Below are positions 11,260 to 24,743 of a stretch of 64,000 nucleotides of DNA, piece by piece; the first letter of the stretch is position 1; each line of letters starts with the position of its first letter. The position numbers were made by a program, and so were the translations under genes. This DNA comes from Parapristionchus giblindavisi (lineage: Eukaryota > Nematoda > Chromadorea > Rhabditida > Diplogasteridae), in NCBI GenBank assembly GCA_943737045.1, contig CALSFV010000019.1, positions 620,001 through 684,000 of the forward strand, read 5' to 3'. The notes below the pieces were generated by a model, which did no database searches, was not told the origin of the DNA, and worked only from the letters and a program-made list of their open reading frames with translations.

Positions 11260-14149
11260 TGATCAAGATAACTTGAGAAATATGAAAATGAAAAGTGAAA
11301 CCTATCGTGTCATATACCAAATGAAAGAGCGAAAAATTCTGAATAAGATAAACTATTTCAAAGTGGTCAGTACGGCCAATATGTAAATTTATCTTTCAGT
11401 GCTCTCTGTTTTTGGTACAAAACAGCACGTTACAAGTCAAATTGTCAATGATACTCAGCGAGTGATATACTATGTGAAAGAGAAAAAAATTCTGAATGAT
11501 ACACACTTCAGGTCATGTCGATCTGTAATATTTTACTGCTGCTATAATGATCGAAGTACAAAAGTAGCTTTTACTCTGATATGATCAAGATAACTTGAGA
11601 AATATGAAAATGAAAATGAATCCTATCGTGTCATATACCAAATGAAAGAGCGAAAAATTCTGAATAAGATAAACTATTTCAAAGTGGTCAGTACGGGCAA
11701 TATGTAAATTTATCTTTCAGTACTCTCTGTTTTTGGTACAAAACAGTATGTTACAAGTGAAATTGTCAATGATACTCAGCGAGCGATATACTATGTGAAA
11801 GAGAAAAAAAATCTGAATGATACACACTTCAGGTCATGTCGATCTGTAATATTTTACTGCTGCTATAATGATCGAAGTACAAAAGTAGCTTTTACTCTGA
11901 TATGATCAAGATAACTTGAGAAATATGAAAATGAAAATGAATCCTATCGTGTTATATACCAAATGAAAGAGCGAAAAATTCTGAATAAGATAAACTATTT
12001 CAAAGTGGTCAGTACGGGCAATATGTAAATTTATCTTTCAGTACTCTCTGTTTTTGGTACAAAACAGTATGTTACAAGTGAAATTGTCAATGATACTCAG
12101 CGAGCGATATACTATGTGAAAGAGAAAAAAATTCTGAATGAGACACACTTCAGGTCATGTCGATCTGTAATATTTTACTGCTGCTATAATGATCGAAGTA
12201 CAAAAGTAGCTTTTACTCTGATATGATCAAGATAACTTGAGAAATATGAAAATGAAAATGAATCCTATCGTGTCATATACCAAATGAAAGAGCGAAAAAT
12301 TCTAAATAAGATAAACTATTTCAAAGTGGTCAGTACGGCCAATATGTAAATTTATCTTTCAGTACTCTCTGTTTTTGGTACAAAACAGTATGTTACAAGT
12401 GAAATTGTCAATGATACTCAGCGAGCGATATACTATGTGAAAGAGAAAAAAATCTGAATGAGACACACTTCAGGTCATGTCGATCTGTAATATTTTACTG
12501 CTGCTATAATGATCGAAGTACAAAAGTAGCTTTTACTCTGATATGATCAAGATAACTTGAGAAATATGAAAATGAAAATGAATCCTATCGTGTCATATAC
12601 CAAATGAAAGAGCGAAAAATTCTGAATAAGATAAACTATTTCAAAGTGGTCAGTACGGGCAATATGTAAATTTATCTTTCAGTACTCTCTGTTTTTGGTA
12701 CAAAACAGTATGTTACAAGTGAAATTGTCAATGATACTCAGCGAGCGATATACTATGTGAAAGAGAAAAAAAATCTGAATGATACACACTTCAGGTCATG
12801 TCGATCTGTAATATTTTACTGCTGCTATAATGATCGAAGTACAAAAGTAGCTTTTACTCTGATATGATCAAGATAACTTGAGAAATATGAAAATGAAAAT
12901 GAATCCTATCGTGTTATATACCAAATGAAAGAGCGAAAAATTCTGAATAAGATAAACTATTTCAAAGTGGTCAGTACGGGCAATATGTAAATTTATCTTT
13001 CAGTACTCTCTGTTTTTGGTACAAAACAGTATGTTACAAGTGAAATTGTCAATGATACTCAGCGAGCGATATACTATGTGAAAGAGAAAAAAATTCTGAA
13101 TGAGACACACTTCAGGTCATGTCGATCTGTAATATTTTACTGCTGCTATAATGATCGAAGTACAAAAGTAGCTTTTACTCTGATATGATCAAGATAACTT
13201 GAGAAATATGAAAATGAAAATGAATCCTATCGTGTCATATACCAAATGAAAGAGCGAAAAATTCTGAATAAGATAAACTATTTCAAAGTGGTCAGTACGG
13301 GCAATATGTAAATTTATCTTTCAGTACTCTCTGTTTTAGGTACAAAACAGTATGTTACAAGTGAAATTGTCAATGATACTCAGCGAGCGATATACTATGT
13401 GAAAGAGAAAAAAAATCTGAATGATGCACACTTCAGGTCATGTCGATCTGTAATATTTTACTGCTGCTATAATGATCGAAGTACAAAAGTAGCTTTTACT
13501 CTGATATGATCAAGATAACTTGAGAAATATGAAAATGAAAATGAATCCTATCGTGTCATATACCAAATGAAAGAGCGAAAAATTCTGAATAAGATAAACT
13601 ATTTCAAAGTGGTCAGTACGGCCAATATGTAAATTTATCTTTCAGTACTCTCTGTTTTTGTTACAAAACAATTCGTTACAAGTCAAATTGTCAATGATAC
13701 TCAGCGAGTGATATACTATGTGAAAGAGGAAAAAATTCTGAATGAGACACACTTCAGGTCATGTCGATCTGTAATATTTTACTGCTGCTATAATGATCGA
13801 AGTACAAAAGTAGCTTTTACTCTGATATGATCAAGATAACTTGAGAAATATGAAAATGAAAAATGAAACCTATCGTGTCATATACCAAATGAAAGAGCGA
13901 AAAATTCTGAATAAGATAAACTATTTCAAAGTGGTCAGTACGGCCAATATGTAAATTTATCTTTCAGTACTCTCTGTTTTTGGTACAAAACAGTATGTTA
14001 CAAGTGAAATTGTCAATGATACTCAGCGAGTGATATACTATGTGAAAGAGGAAAAAATTCTGAATGAGACACACTTCAGGTCATGTCGATCTGTAATATT
14101 TTACTGCTGCTATAATGATCGAAGTACAAAAGTAGCTTTTACTCTGATA
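11260..14149 (+). repeat. E unit 2, nine monomers
   Basis: E 11260, H 11582, K 11903, G 12224 (320 bp, one A fewer), H 12544, K 12865, H variant 13186 (private GTTTTAGGTAC and GATGCACAC), I 13507, J' 13828. Length 2890 bp. The inner order H-K-G-H-K-H suggests an internal duplication of two or three monomers. Confidence 0.85.
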
Positions 14150-15436
14150 TGATCAAGATAACTTGAGAAATATGAAAATGAAAAGTGAAACCTATCGTGT
14201 CATATACCAAATGAAAGAGCGAAAAATTCTGAATAAGATAAACTATTTCAAAGTGGTCAGTACGGCCAATATGTAAATTTATCTTTCAGTGCTCTCTGTT
14301 TTTGGTACAAAACAGCACGTTACAAGTCAAATTGTCAATGATACTCAGCGAGTGATATACTATGTGAAAGAGAAAAAAATTCTGAATGATACACACTTCA
14401 GGTCATGTCGATCTGTAATATTTTACTGCTGCTATAATGATCGAAGTACAAAAGTAGCTTTTACTCTGATATGATCAAGATAACTTGAGAAATATGAAAA
14501 TGAAAATGAATCCTATCGTGTCATATACCAAATGAAAGAGCGAAAAATTCTGAATAAGATAAACTATTTCAAAGTGGTCAGTACGGGCAATATGTAAATT
14601 TATCTTTCAGTACTCTCTGTTTTTGGTACAAAACAGTATGTTACAAGTGAAATTGTCAATGATACTCAGCGAGCGATATACTATGTGAAAGAGAAAAAAA
14701 TTCTGAATGAGACACACTTCAGGTCATGTCGATCTGTAATATTTTACTGCTGCTATAATGATCGAAGTACAAAAGTAGCTTTTACTCTGATATGATCAAG
14801 ATAACTTGAGAAATATGAAAATGAAAAATGAAACCTATCGTGTCATATACCAAATGAAAGAGCGAAAAATTCTGAATAAGATAAACTATTTCAAAGTGGT
14901 CAGTACGGCCAATATGTAAATTTATCTTTCAGTACTCTCTGTTTTTGGTACAAAACAGTATGTTACAAGTGAAATTGTCAATGATACTCAGCGAGTGATA
15001 TACTATGTGAAAGAGGAAAAAATTCTGAATGAGACACACTTCAGGTCATGTCGATCTGTAATATTTTACTGCTGCTATAATGATCGAAGTACAAAAGTAG
15101 CTTTTACTCTGATATGATCAAGATAACTTGAGAAATATGAAAATGAAAAATGAAACCTATCGTGTCATATACCAAATGAAAGAGCGAAAAATTCTGAATA
15201 AGATAAACTATTTCAAAGTGGTCAGTACGGCCAATATGTAAATTTATCTTTCAGTACTCTCTGTTTTTGGTACAAAACAGTATGTTACAAGTGAAATTGT
15301 CAATGATACTCAGCGAGTGATATACTATGTGAAAGAGGAAAAAATTCTGAATGAGACACACTTCAGGTCATGTCGATCTGTAATATTTTACTGCTGCTAT
15401 AATGATCGAAGTACAAAAGTAGCTTTTACTCTGATA
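14150..15436 (+). repeat. E unit 3, four monomers
   Basis: E 14150, a K-like monomer with GTGTCAT at 14472, then two J' monomers at 14793 and 15115. The adjacent J' pair appears identical, indicating a recent single-monomer duplication of 322 bp. Confidence 0.85.
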
Positions 15437-17040
15437 TGATCAAGATAACTTGAGAAATATGAAAATGAAAAGTGAAACCTATCGTGTCATATACCAAATG
15501 AAAGAGCGAAAAATTCTGAATAAGATAAACTATTTCAAAGTGGTCAGTACGGCCAATATGTAAATTTATCTTTCAGTGCTCTCTGTTTTTGGTACAAAAC
15601 AGCACGTTACAAGTCAAATTGTCAATGATACTCAGCGAGTGATATACTATGTGAAAGAGAAAAAAATTCTGAATGATACACACTTCAGGTCATGTCGATC
15701 TGTAATATTTTACTGCTGCTATAATGATCGAAGTACAAAAGTAGCTTTTACTCTGATATGATCAAGATAACTTGAGAAATATGAAAATGAAAATGAATCC
15801 TATCGTGTCATATACCAAATGAAAGAGCGAAAAATTCTGAATAAGATAAACTATTTCAAAGTGGTCAGTACGGGCAATATGTAAATTTATCTTTCAGTAC
15901 TCTCTGTTTTTGGTACAAAACAGTATGTTACAAGTGAAATTGTCAATGATACTCAGCGAGCGATATACTATGTGAAAGAGAAAAAAATCTGAATGATACA
16001 CACTTCAGGTCATGTCGATCTGTAATATTTTACTGCTGCTATAATGATCGAAGTACAAAAGTAGCTTTTACTCTGATATGATCAAGATAACTTGAGAAAT
16101 ATGAAAATGAAAATGAATCCTATCGTGTTATATACCAAATGAAAGAGCGAAAAATTCTGAATAAGATAAACTATTTCAAAGTGGTCAGTACGGGCAATAT
16201 GTAAATTTATCTTTCAGTACTCTCTGTTTTTGGTACAAAACAGTATGTTACAAGTGAAATTGTCAATGATACTCAGCGAGCGATATACTATGTGAAAGAG
16301 AAAAAAATTCTGAATGAGACACACTTCAGGTCATGTCGATCTGTAATATTTTACTGCTGCTATAATGATCGAAGTACAAAAGTAGCTTTTACTCTGATAT
16401 GATCAAGATAACTTGAGAAATATGAAAATGAAAATGAATCCTATCGTGTCATATACCAAATGAAAGAGCGAAAAATTCTAAATAAGATAAACTATTTCAA
16501 AGTGGTCAGTACGGCCAATATGTAAATTTATCTTTCAGTACTCTCTGTGTTGGTACAAAACAGTATGTTACAAGTGAAATTGTCAATGATACTCAGCGAG
16601 CGATATACTATGTGAAAGAGAAAAAAAATCTGAATGAGACACACTTCAGGTCATGTCGATCTGTAATATTTTACTGCTGCTATAATGATCGAAGTACAAA
16701 AGTAGCTTTTACTCTGATATGATCAAGATAACTTGAGAAATATGAAAATGAAAATGAATCCTATCGTGTCATATACCAAATGAAAGAGCGAAAAATTCTG
16801 AATAAGATAAACTATTTCAAAGTGGTCAGTACGGGCAATATGTAAATTTATCTTTCAGTACTCTCTGTTTTTGGTACAAAACAGTATGTTACAAGTGAAA
16901 TTGTCAATGAAACTCAGCGAGCGATATACTATGTGAAAGAGAAAAAAAATCTGAATGATACACACTTCAGGTCATGTCGATCTGTAATATTTTACTGCTG
17001 CTATAATGATCGAAGTACAAAAGTAGCTTTTACTCTGATA
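15437..17040 (+). repeat. E unit 4, E-H'-K-G-H with CTGTGTTGG and CAATGAAACTC
   Basis: E 15437, H' 15759 (320 bp), K 16079, G 16400 (private CTCTGTGTTGG, 320 bp), H 16720 (private CAATGAAACTC). The two private variants recur in units 5 and 7, which makes them markers of one unit lineage. Confidence 0.9.
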
Positions 17041-18324
17041 TGATCAAGATAACTTGAGAAATATGAAAATGAAAAGTGAAACCTATCGTGTCATATACCA
17101 AATGAAAGAGCGAAAAATTCTGAATAAGATAAACTATTTCAAAGTGGTCAGTACGGCCAATATGTAAATTTATCTTTCAGTGCTCTCTGTTTTTGGTACA
17201 AAACAGCACGTTACAAGTCAAATTGTCAATGATACTCAGCGAGTGATATACTATGTGAAAGAGAAAAAAATTCTGAATGATACACACTTCAGGTCATGTC
17301 GATCTGTAATATTTTACTGCTGCTATAATGATCGAAGTACAAAAGTAGCTTTTACTCTGATATGATCAAGATAACTTGAGAAATATGAAAATGAAAATGA
17401 ATCCTATCGTGTTATATACCAAATGAAAGAGCGAAAAATTCTGAATAAGATAAACTATTTCAAAGTGGTCAGTACGGGCAATATGTAAATTTATCTTTCA
17501 GTACTCTCTGTTTTTGGTACAAAACAGTATGTTACAAGTGAAATTGTCAATGATACTCAGCGAGCGATATACTATGTGAAAGAGAAAAAAATTCTGAATG
17601 AGACACACTTCAGGTCATGTCGATCTGTAATATTTTACTGCTGCTATAATGATCGAAGTACAAAAGTAGCTTTTACTCTGATATGATCAAGATAACTTGA
17701 GAAATATGAAAATGAAAATGAATCCTATCGTGTCATATACCAAATGAAAGAGCGAAAAATTCTAAATAAGATAAACTATTTCAAAGTGGTCAGTACGGCC
17801 AATATGTAAATTTATCTTTCAGTACTCTCTGTGTTGGTACAAAACAGTATGTTACAAGTGAAATTGTCAATGATACTCAGCGAGCGATATACTATGTGAA
17901 AGAGAAAAAAAATCTGAATGAGACACACTTCAGGTCATGTCGATCTGTAATATTTTACTGCTGCTATAATGATCGAAGTACAAAAGTAGCTTTTACTCTG
18001 ATATGATCAAGATAACTTGAGAAATATGAAAATGAAAATGAATCCTATCGTGTCATATACCAAATGAAAGAGCGAAAAATTCTGAATAAGATAAACTATT
18101 TCAAAGTGGTCAGTACGGGCAATATGTAAATTTATCTTTCAGTACTCTCTGTTTTTGGTACAAAACAGTATGTTACAAGTGAAATTGTCAATGAAACTCA
18201 GCGAGCGATATACTATGTGAAAGAGAAAAAAAATCTGAATGATACACACTTCAGGTCATGTCGATCTGTAATATTTTACTGCTGCTATAATGATCGAAGT
18301 ACAAAAGTAGCTTTTACTCTGATA
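17041..18324 (+). repeat. E unit 5, E-K-G-H (H' lost)
   Basis: E 17041, K 17363, G 17684 (CTCTGTGTTGG), H 18004 (CAATGAAACTC). It equals unit 4 minus its H' monomer. Confidence 0.9.
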
Positions 18325-19929
18325 TGATCAAGATAACTTGAGAAATATGAAAATGAAAAGTGAAACCTATCGTGTCATATACCAAATGAAAGAGCGAAAA
18401 ATTCTGAATAAGATAAACTATTTCAAAGTGGTCAGTACGGCCAATATGTAAATTTATCTTTCAGTGCTCTCTGTTTTTGGTACAAAACAGCACGTTACAA
18501 GTCAAATTGTCAATGATACTCAGCGAGTGATATACTATGTGAAAGAGAAAAAAATTCTGAATGATACACACTTCAGGTCATGTCGATCTGTAATATTTTA
18601 CTGCTGCTATAATGATCGAAGTACAAAAGTAGCTTTTACTCTGATATGATCAAGATAACTTGAGAAATATGAAAATGAAAATGAATCCTATCGTGTCATA
18701 TACCAAATGAAAGAGCGAAAAATTCTGAATAAGATAAACTATTTCAAAGTGGTCAGTACGGGCAATATGTAAATTTATCTTTCAGTACTCTCTGTTTTTG
18801 GTACAAAACAGTATGTTACAAGTGAAATTGTCAATGATACTCAGCGAGCGATATACTATGTGAAAGAGAAAAAAATCTGAATGATACACACTTCAGGTCA
18901 TGTCGATCTGTAATATTTTACTGCTGCTATAATGATCGAAGTACAAAAGTAGCTTTTACTCTGATATGATCAAGATAACTTGAGAAATATGAAAATGAAA
19001 ATGAATCCTATCGTGTTATATACCAAATGAAAGAGCGAAAAATTCTGAATAAGATAAACTATTTCAAAGTGGTCAGTACGGGCAATATGTAAATTTATCT
19101 TTCAGTACTCTCTGTTTTTGGTACAAAACAGTATGTTACAAGTGAAATTGTCAATGATACTCAGCGAGCGATATACTATGTGAAAGAGAAAAAAATTCTG
19201 AATGAGACACACTTCAGGTCATGTCGATCTGTAATATTTTACTGCTGCTATAATGATCGAAGTACAAAAGTAGCTTTTACTCTGATATGATCAAGATAAC
19301 TTGAGAAATATGAAAATGAAAATGAATCCTATCGCGTCATATACCAAATGAAAGAGCGAAAAATTCTAAATAAGATAAACTATTTCAAAGTGGTCAGTAC
19401 GGCCAATATGTAAATTTATCTTTCAGTACTCTCTGTTTTTGGTACAAAACAGTATGTTACAAGTGAAATTGTCAATGATACTCAGCGAGCGATATACTAT
19501 GTGAAAGAGAAAAAAAATCTGAATGAGACACACTTCAGGTCATGTCGATCTGTAATATTTTACTGCTGCTATAATGATCGAAGTACAAAAGTAGCTTTTA
19601 CTCTGATATGATCAAGATAACTTGAGAAATATGAAAATGAAAATGAATCCTATCGTGTCATATACCAAATGAAAGAGCGAAAAATTCTGAATAAGATAAA
19701 CTATTTCAAAGTGGTCAGTACGGGCAATATGTAAATTTATCTTTCAGTACTCTCTGTTTTTGGTACAAAACAGTATGTTACAAGTGAAATTGTCAATGAT
19801 ACTCAGCGAGCGATATACTATGTGAAAGAGAAAAAAAATCTGAATGATACACACTTCAGGTCATGTCGATCTGTAATATTTTACTGCTGCTATAATGATC
19901 GAAGTACAAAAGTAGCTTTTACTCTGATA
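18325..19929 (+). repeat. E unit 6, E-H'-K-G-H with ATCGCGTCAT
   Basis: E 18325, H' 18647, K 18967, G 19288 carrying the private CpG variant ATCGCGTCAT, H 19609 without GAAACTC. It alternates with the TGTGTTGG lineage, so two versions of the five-monomer unit coexist. Confidence 0.9.
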
Positions 19930-20251
19930 TGATCAAGATAACTTGAGTAATATGAAAATGAAAAGTGAAACCTATCGTGTCATATACCAAATGAAAGAGC
20001 GAAAAATTCTGAATAAGATAAACTATTTCAAAGTGGTCAGTACGGCCAATATGTAAATTTATCTTTCAGTGCTCTCTGTTTTTGGTACAAAACAGCACGT
20101 TACAAGTGAAATTGTCAATGATACTCAGCGAGCGATATACTATGTGAAAGAGAAAAAAATTCTGAATGAGACACACTTCAGGTCATGTCGATCTGTAATA
20201 TTTTACTGCTGCTATAATGATCGAAGTACAAAAGTAGCTTTTACTCTGATA
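19930..20251 (+). repeat. Hybrid monomer, E type then K type
   Basis: The 5' part is E (GAGTAATATG, AAAAGTGAAACC, CAGTGCTC, CACG). The 3' part is K (GTGAAATT, GAGCGAT, GAATGAGAC). The switch lies between CACG at 20096-20099 and the G at 20108. Its left neighbour is H, as for an E, and its right neighbour is G with TGTGTTGG, as for a K. It therefore sits exactly at the junction between the two copies of the 2568-bp super-unit and is the expected crossover product. Confidence 0.9.
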
Positions 20252-22819
20252 TGATCAAGATAACTTGAGAAATATGAAAATGAAAATGAATCCTATCGTG
20301 TCATATACCAAATGAAAGAGCGAAAAATTCTAAATAAGATAAACTATTTCAAAGTGGTCAGTACGGCCAATATGTAAATTTATCTTTCAGTACTCTCTGT
20401 GTTGGTACAAAACAGTATGTTACAAGTGAAATTGTCAATGATACTCAGCGAGCGATATACTATGTGAAAGAGAAAAAAAATCTGAATGAGACACACTTCA
20501 GGTCATGTCGATCTGTAATATTTTACTGCTGCTATAATGATCGAAGTACAAAAGTAGCTTTTACTCTGATATGATCAAGATAACTTGAGAAATATGAAAA
20601 TGAAAATGAATCCTATCGTGTCATATACCAAATGAAAGAGCGAAAAATTCTGAATAAGATAAACTATTTCAAAGTGGTCAGTACGGGCAATATGTAAATT
20701 TATCTTTCAGTACTCTCTGTTTTTGGTACAAAACAGTATGTTACAAGTGAAATTGTCAATGAAACTCAGCGAGCGATATACTATGTGAAAGAGAAAAAAA
20801 ATCTGAATGATACACACTTCAGGTCATGTCGATCTGTAATATTTTACTGCTGCTATAATGATCGAAGTACAAAAGTAGCTTTTACTCTGATATGATCAAG
20901 ATAACTTGAGAAATATGAAAATGAAAAGTGAAACCTATCGTGTCATATACCAAATGAAAGAGCGAAAAATTCTGAATAAGATAAACTATTTCAAAGTGGT
21001 CAGTACGGCCAATATGTAAATTTATCTTTCAGTGCTCTCTGTTTTTGGTACAAAACAGCACGTTACAAGTCAAATTGTCAATGATACTCAGCGAGTGATA
21101 TACTATGTGAAAGAGAAAAAAATTCTGAATGATACACACTTCAGGTCATGTCGATCTGTAATATTTTACTGCTGCTATAATGATCGAAGTACAAAAGTAG
21201 CTTTTACTCTGATATGATCAAGATAACTTGAGAAATATGAAAATGAAAATGAATCCTATCGTGTCATATACCAAATGAAAGAGCGAAAAATTCTGAATAA
21301 GATAAACTATTTCAAAGTGGTCAGTACGGGCAATATGTAAATTTATCTTTCAGTACTCTCTGTTTTTGGTACAAAACAGTATGTTACAAGTGAAATTGTC
21401 AATGATACTCAGCGAGCGATATACTATGTGAAAGAGAAAAAAATCTGAATGATACACACTTCAGGTCATGTCGATCTGTAATATTTTACTGCTGCTATAA
21501 TGATCGAAGTACAAAAGTAGCTTTTACTCTGATATGATCAAGATAACTTGAGAAATATGAAAATGAAAATGAATCCTATCGTGTTATATACCAAATGAAA
21601 GAGCGAAAAATTCTGAATAAGATAAACTATTTCAAAGTGGTCAGTACGGGCAATATGTAAATTTATCTTTCAGTACTCTCTGTTTTTGGTACAAAACAGT
21701 ATGTTACAAGTGAAATTGTCAATGATACTCAGCGAGCGATATACTATGTGAAAGAGAAAAAAATTCTGAATGAGACACACTTCAGGTCATGTCGATCTGT
21801 AATATTTTACTGCTGCTATAATGATCGAAGTACAAAAGTAGCTTTTACTCTGATATGATCAAGATAACTTGAGAAATATGAAAATGAAAATGAATCCTAT
21901 CGCGTCATATACCAAATGAAAGAGCGAAAAATTCTAAATAAGATAAACTATTTCAAAGTGGTCAGTACGGCCAATATGTAAATTTATCTTTCAGTACTCT
22001 CTGTTTTTGGTACAAAACAGTATGTTACAAGTGAAATTGTCAATGATACTCAGCGAGCGATATACTATGTGAAAGAGAAAAAAAATCTGAATGAGACACA
22101 CTTCAGGTCATGTCGATCTGTAATATTTTACTGCTGCTATAATGATCGAAGTACAAAAGTAGCTTTTACTCTGATATGATCAAGATAACTTGAGAAATAT
22201 GAAAATGAAAATGAATCCTATCGTGTCATATACCAAATGAAAGAGCGAAAAATTCTGAATAAGATAAACTATTTCAAAGTGGTCAGTACGGGCAATATGT
22301 AAATTTATCTTTCAGTACTCTCTGTTTTTGGTACAAAACAGTATGTTACAAGTGAAATTGTCAATGATACTCAGCGAGCGATATACTATGTGAAAGAGAA
22401 AAAAAATCTGAATGATACACACTTCAGGTCATGTCGATCTGTAATATTTTACTGCTGCTATAATGATCGAAGTACAAAAGTAGCTTTTACTCTGATATGA
22501 TCAAGATAACTTGAGTAATATGAAAATGAAAAGTGAAACCTATCGTGTCATATACCAAATGAAAGAGCGAAAAATTCTGAATAAGATAAACTATTTCAAA
22601 GTGGTCAGTACGGCCAATATGTAAATTTATCTTTCAGTGCTCTCTGTTTTTGGTACAAAACAGCACGTTACAAGTCAAATTGTCAATGATACTCAGCGAG
22701 TGATATACTATGTGAAAGAGAAAAAAATTCTGAATGATACACACTTCAGGTCATGTCGATCTGTAATATTTTACTGCTGCTATAATGATCGAAGTACAAA
22801 AGTAGCTTTTACTCTGATA
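20252..22819 (+). repeat. Eight-monomer super-unit, copy 2 (2568 bp)
   Basis: G TGTGTTGG 20252, H GAAACTC 20572, E 20893, H' 21215, K 21535, G ATCGCGTCAT 21856, H 22177, E with GAGTAATATG 22498. This last E keeps a normal E 3' half, so it preserves the parental state of the hybrid at 19930. Confidence 0.9.
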
Positions 22820-24743
22820 TGATCAAGATAACTTGAGAAATATGAAAATGAAAATGAATCCTATCGTGTCATATACCAAATGAAAGAGCGAAAAATTCTG
22901 AATAAGATAAACTATTTCAAAGTGGTCAGTACGGGCAATATGTAAATTTATCTTTCAGTACTCTCTGTTTTTGGTACAAAACAGTATGTTACAAGTGAAA
23001 TTGTCAATGATACTCAGCGAGCGATATACTATGTGAAAGAGAAAAAAATCTGAATGATACACACTTCAGGTCATGTCGATCTGTAATATTTTACTGCTGC
23101 TATAATGATCGAAGTACAAAAGTAGCTTTTACTCTGATATGATCAAGATAACTTGAGAAATATGAAAATGAAAATGAATCCTATCGTGTTATATACCAAA
23201 TGAAAGAGCGAAAAATTCTGAATAAGATAAACTATTTCAAAGTGGTCAGTACGGGCAATATGTAAATTTATCTTTCAGTACTCTCTGTTTTTGGTACAAA
23301 ACAGTATGTTACAAGTGAAATTGTCAATGATACTCAGCGAGCGATATACTATGTGAAAGAGAAAAAAAATCTGAATGAGACACACTTCAGGTCATGTCGA
23401 TCTGTAATATTTTACTGCTGCTATAATGATCGAAGTACAAAAGTAGCTTTTACTCTGATATGATCAAGATAACTTGAGAAATATGAAAATGAAAATGAAT
23501 CCTATCGTGTCATATACCAAATGAAAGAGCGAAAAATTCTGAATAAGATAAACTATTTCAAAGTGGTCAGTACGGGCAATATGTAAATTTATCTTTCAGT
23601 ACTCTCTGTTTTTGGTACAAAACAGTATGTTACAAGTGAAATTGTCAATGATACTCAGCGAGCGATATACTATGTGAAAGAGAAAAAAATCTGAATGATA
23701 CACACTTCAGGTCATGTCGATCTGTAATATTTTACTGCTGCTATAATGATCGAAGTACAAAAGTAGCTTTTACTCTGATATGATCAAGATAACTTGAGAA
23801 ATATGAAAATGAAAATGAATCCTATCGTGTTATATACCAAATGAAAGAGCGAAAAATTCTGAATAAGATAAACTATTTCAAAGTGGTCAGTACGGCCAAT
23901 ATGTAAATTTATCTTTCAGTACTCTCTGTTTTTGGTACAAAACAGTATGTTACAAGTGAAATTGTCAATGATACTCAGCGAGCGATATACTATGTGAAAG
24001 AGAAAAAAAATCTGAATGAGACACACTTCAGGTCATGTCGATCTGTAATATTTTACTGCTGCTATAATGATCGAAGTACAAAAGTAGCTTTTACTCTGAT
24101 ATGATCAAGATAACTTGAGAAATATGAAAATGAAAATGAATCCTATCGTGTCATATACCAAATGAAAGAGCGAAAAATTCTGAATAAGATAAACTATTTC
24201 AAAGTGGTCAGTACGGGCAATATGTAAATTTATCTTTCAGTACTCTCTGTTTTTGGTACAAAACAGTATGTTACAAGTGAAATTGTCAATGATACTCAGC
24301 GAGCGATATACTATGTGAAAGAGAAAAAAAATCTGAATGATACACACTTCAGGTCATGTCGATCTGTAATATTTTACTGCTGCTATAATGATCGAAGTAC
24401 AAAAGTAGCTTTTACTCTGATATGATCAAGATAACTTGAGAAATATGAAAATGAAAATGAATCCTATCGTGTCATATACCAAATGAAAGAGCGAAAAATT
24501 CTGAATAAGATAAACTATTTCAAAGTGGTCAGTACGGCCAATATGTAAATTTATCTTTCAGTACTCTCTGTTTTTGGTACAAAACAGTATGTTACAAGTG
24601 AAATTGTCAATGATACTCAGCGAGTGATATACTATGTGAAAGAGGAAAAAATTCTGAATGAGACACACTTCAGGTCATGTCGATCTGTAATATTTTACTG
24701 CTGCTATAATGATCGAAGTACAAAAGTAGCTTTTACTCTGATA
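22498..24743 (+). repeat. E unit 9, seven monomers
   Basis: E 22498, H' 22820, K with a Q-like 3' end 23140 (GTGTTAT, GGGCAAT, A8-TC, GAGAC), H' 23461, a C-like monomer 23781 (GTGTTAT, GGCCAAT, A8-TC, GAGAC), H 24102, J 24423. The C-like monomer matches the C type of zone 1 at its diagnostic sites. Confidence 0.82.

Larger units (their letters stand above)
17684..20251 (+). repeat. Eight-monomer super-unit, copy 1 (2568 bp)
   Basis: Order: G with TGTGTTGG (17684), H with GAAACTC (18004), E (18325), H' (18647), K (18967), G with ATCGCGTCAT (19288), H (19609), E with GAGTAATATG (19930). The same eight, with the same private variants, recur immediately as 20252-22819. The period is exactly 2568 bp. 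The two copies differ clearly only in the last monomer, which is hybrid in this copy. Confidence 0.9.

Noticed and set aside
23781..24101. Transfer of a zone 1 C monomer into zone 2
   Set aside because: It matches C at the diagnostic sites, but the same combination could arise from a K monomer with a Q or G type 3' part plus GGCCAAT. The evidence is too weak to call a long-distance transfer.
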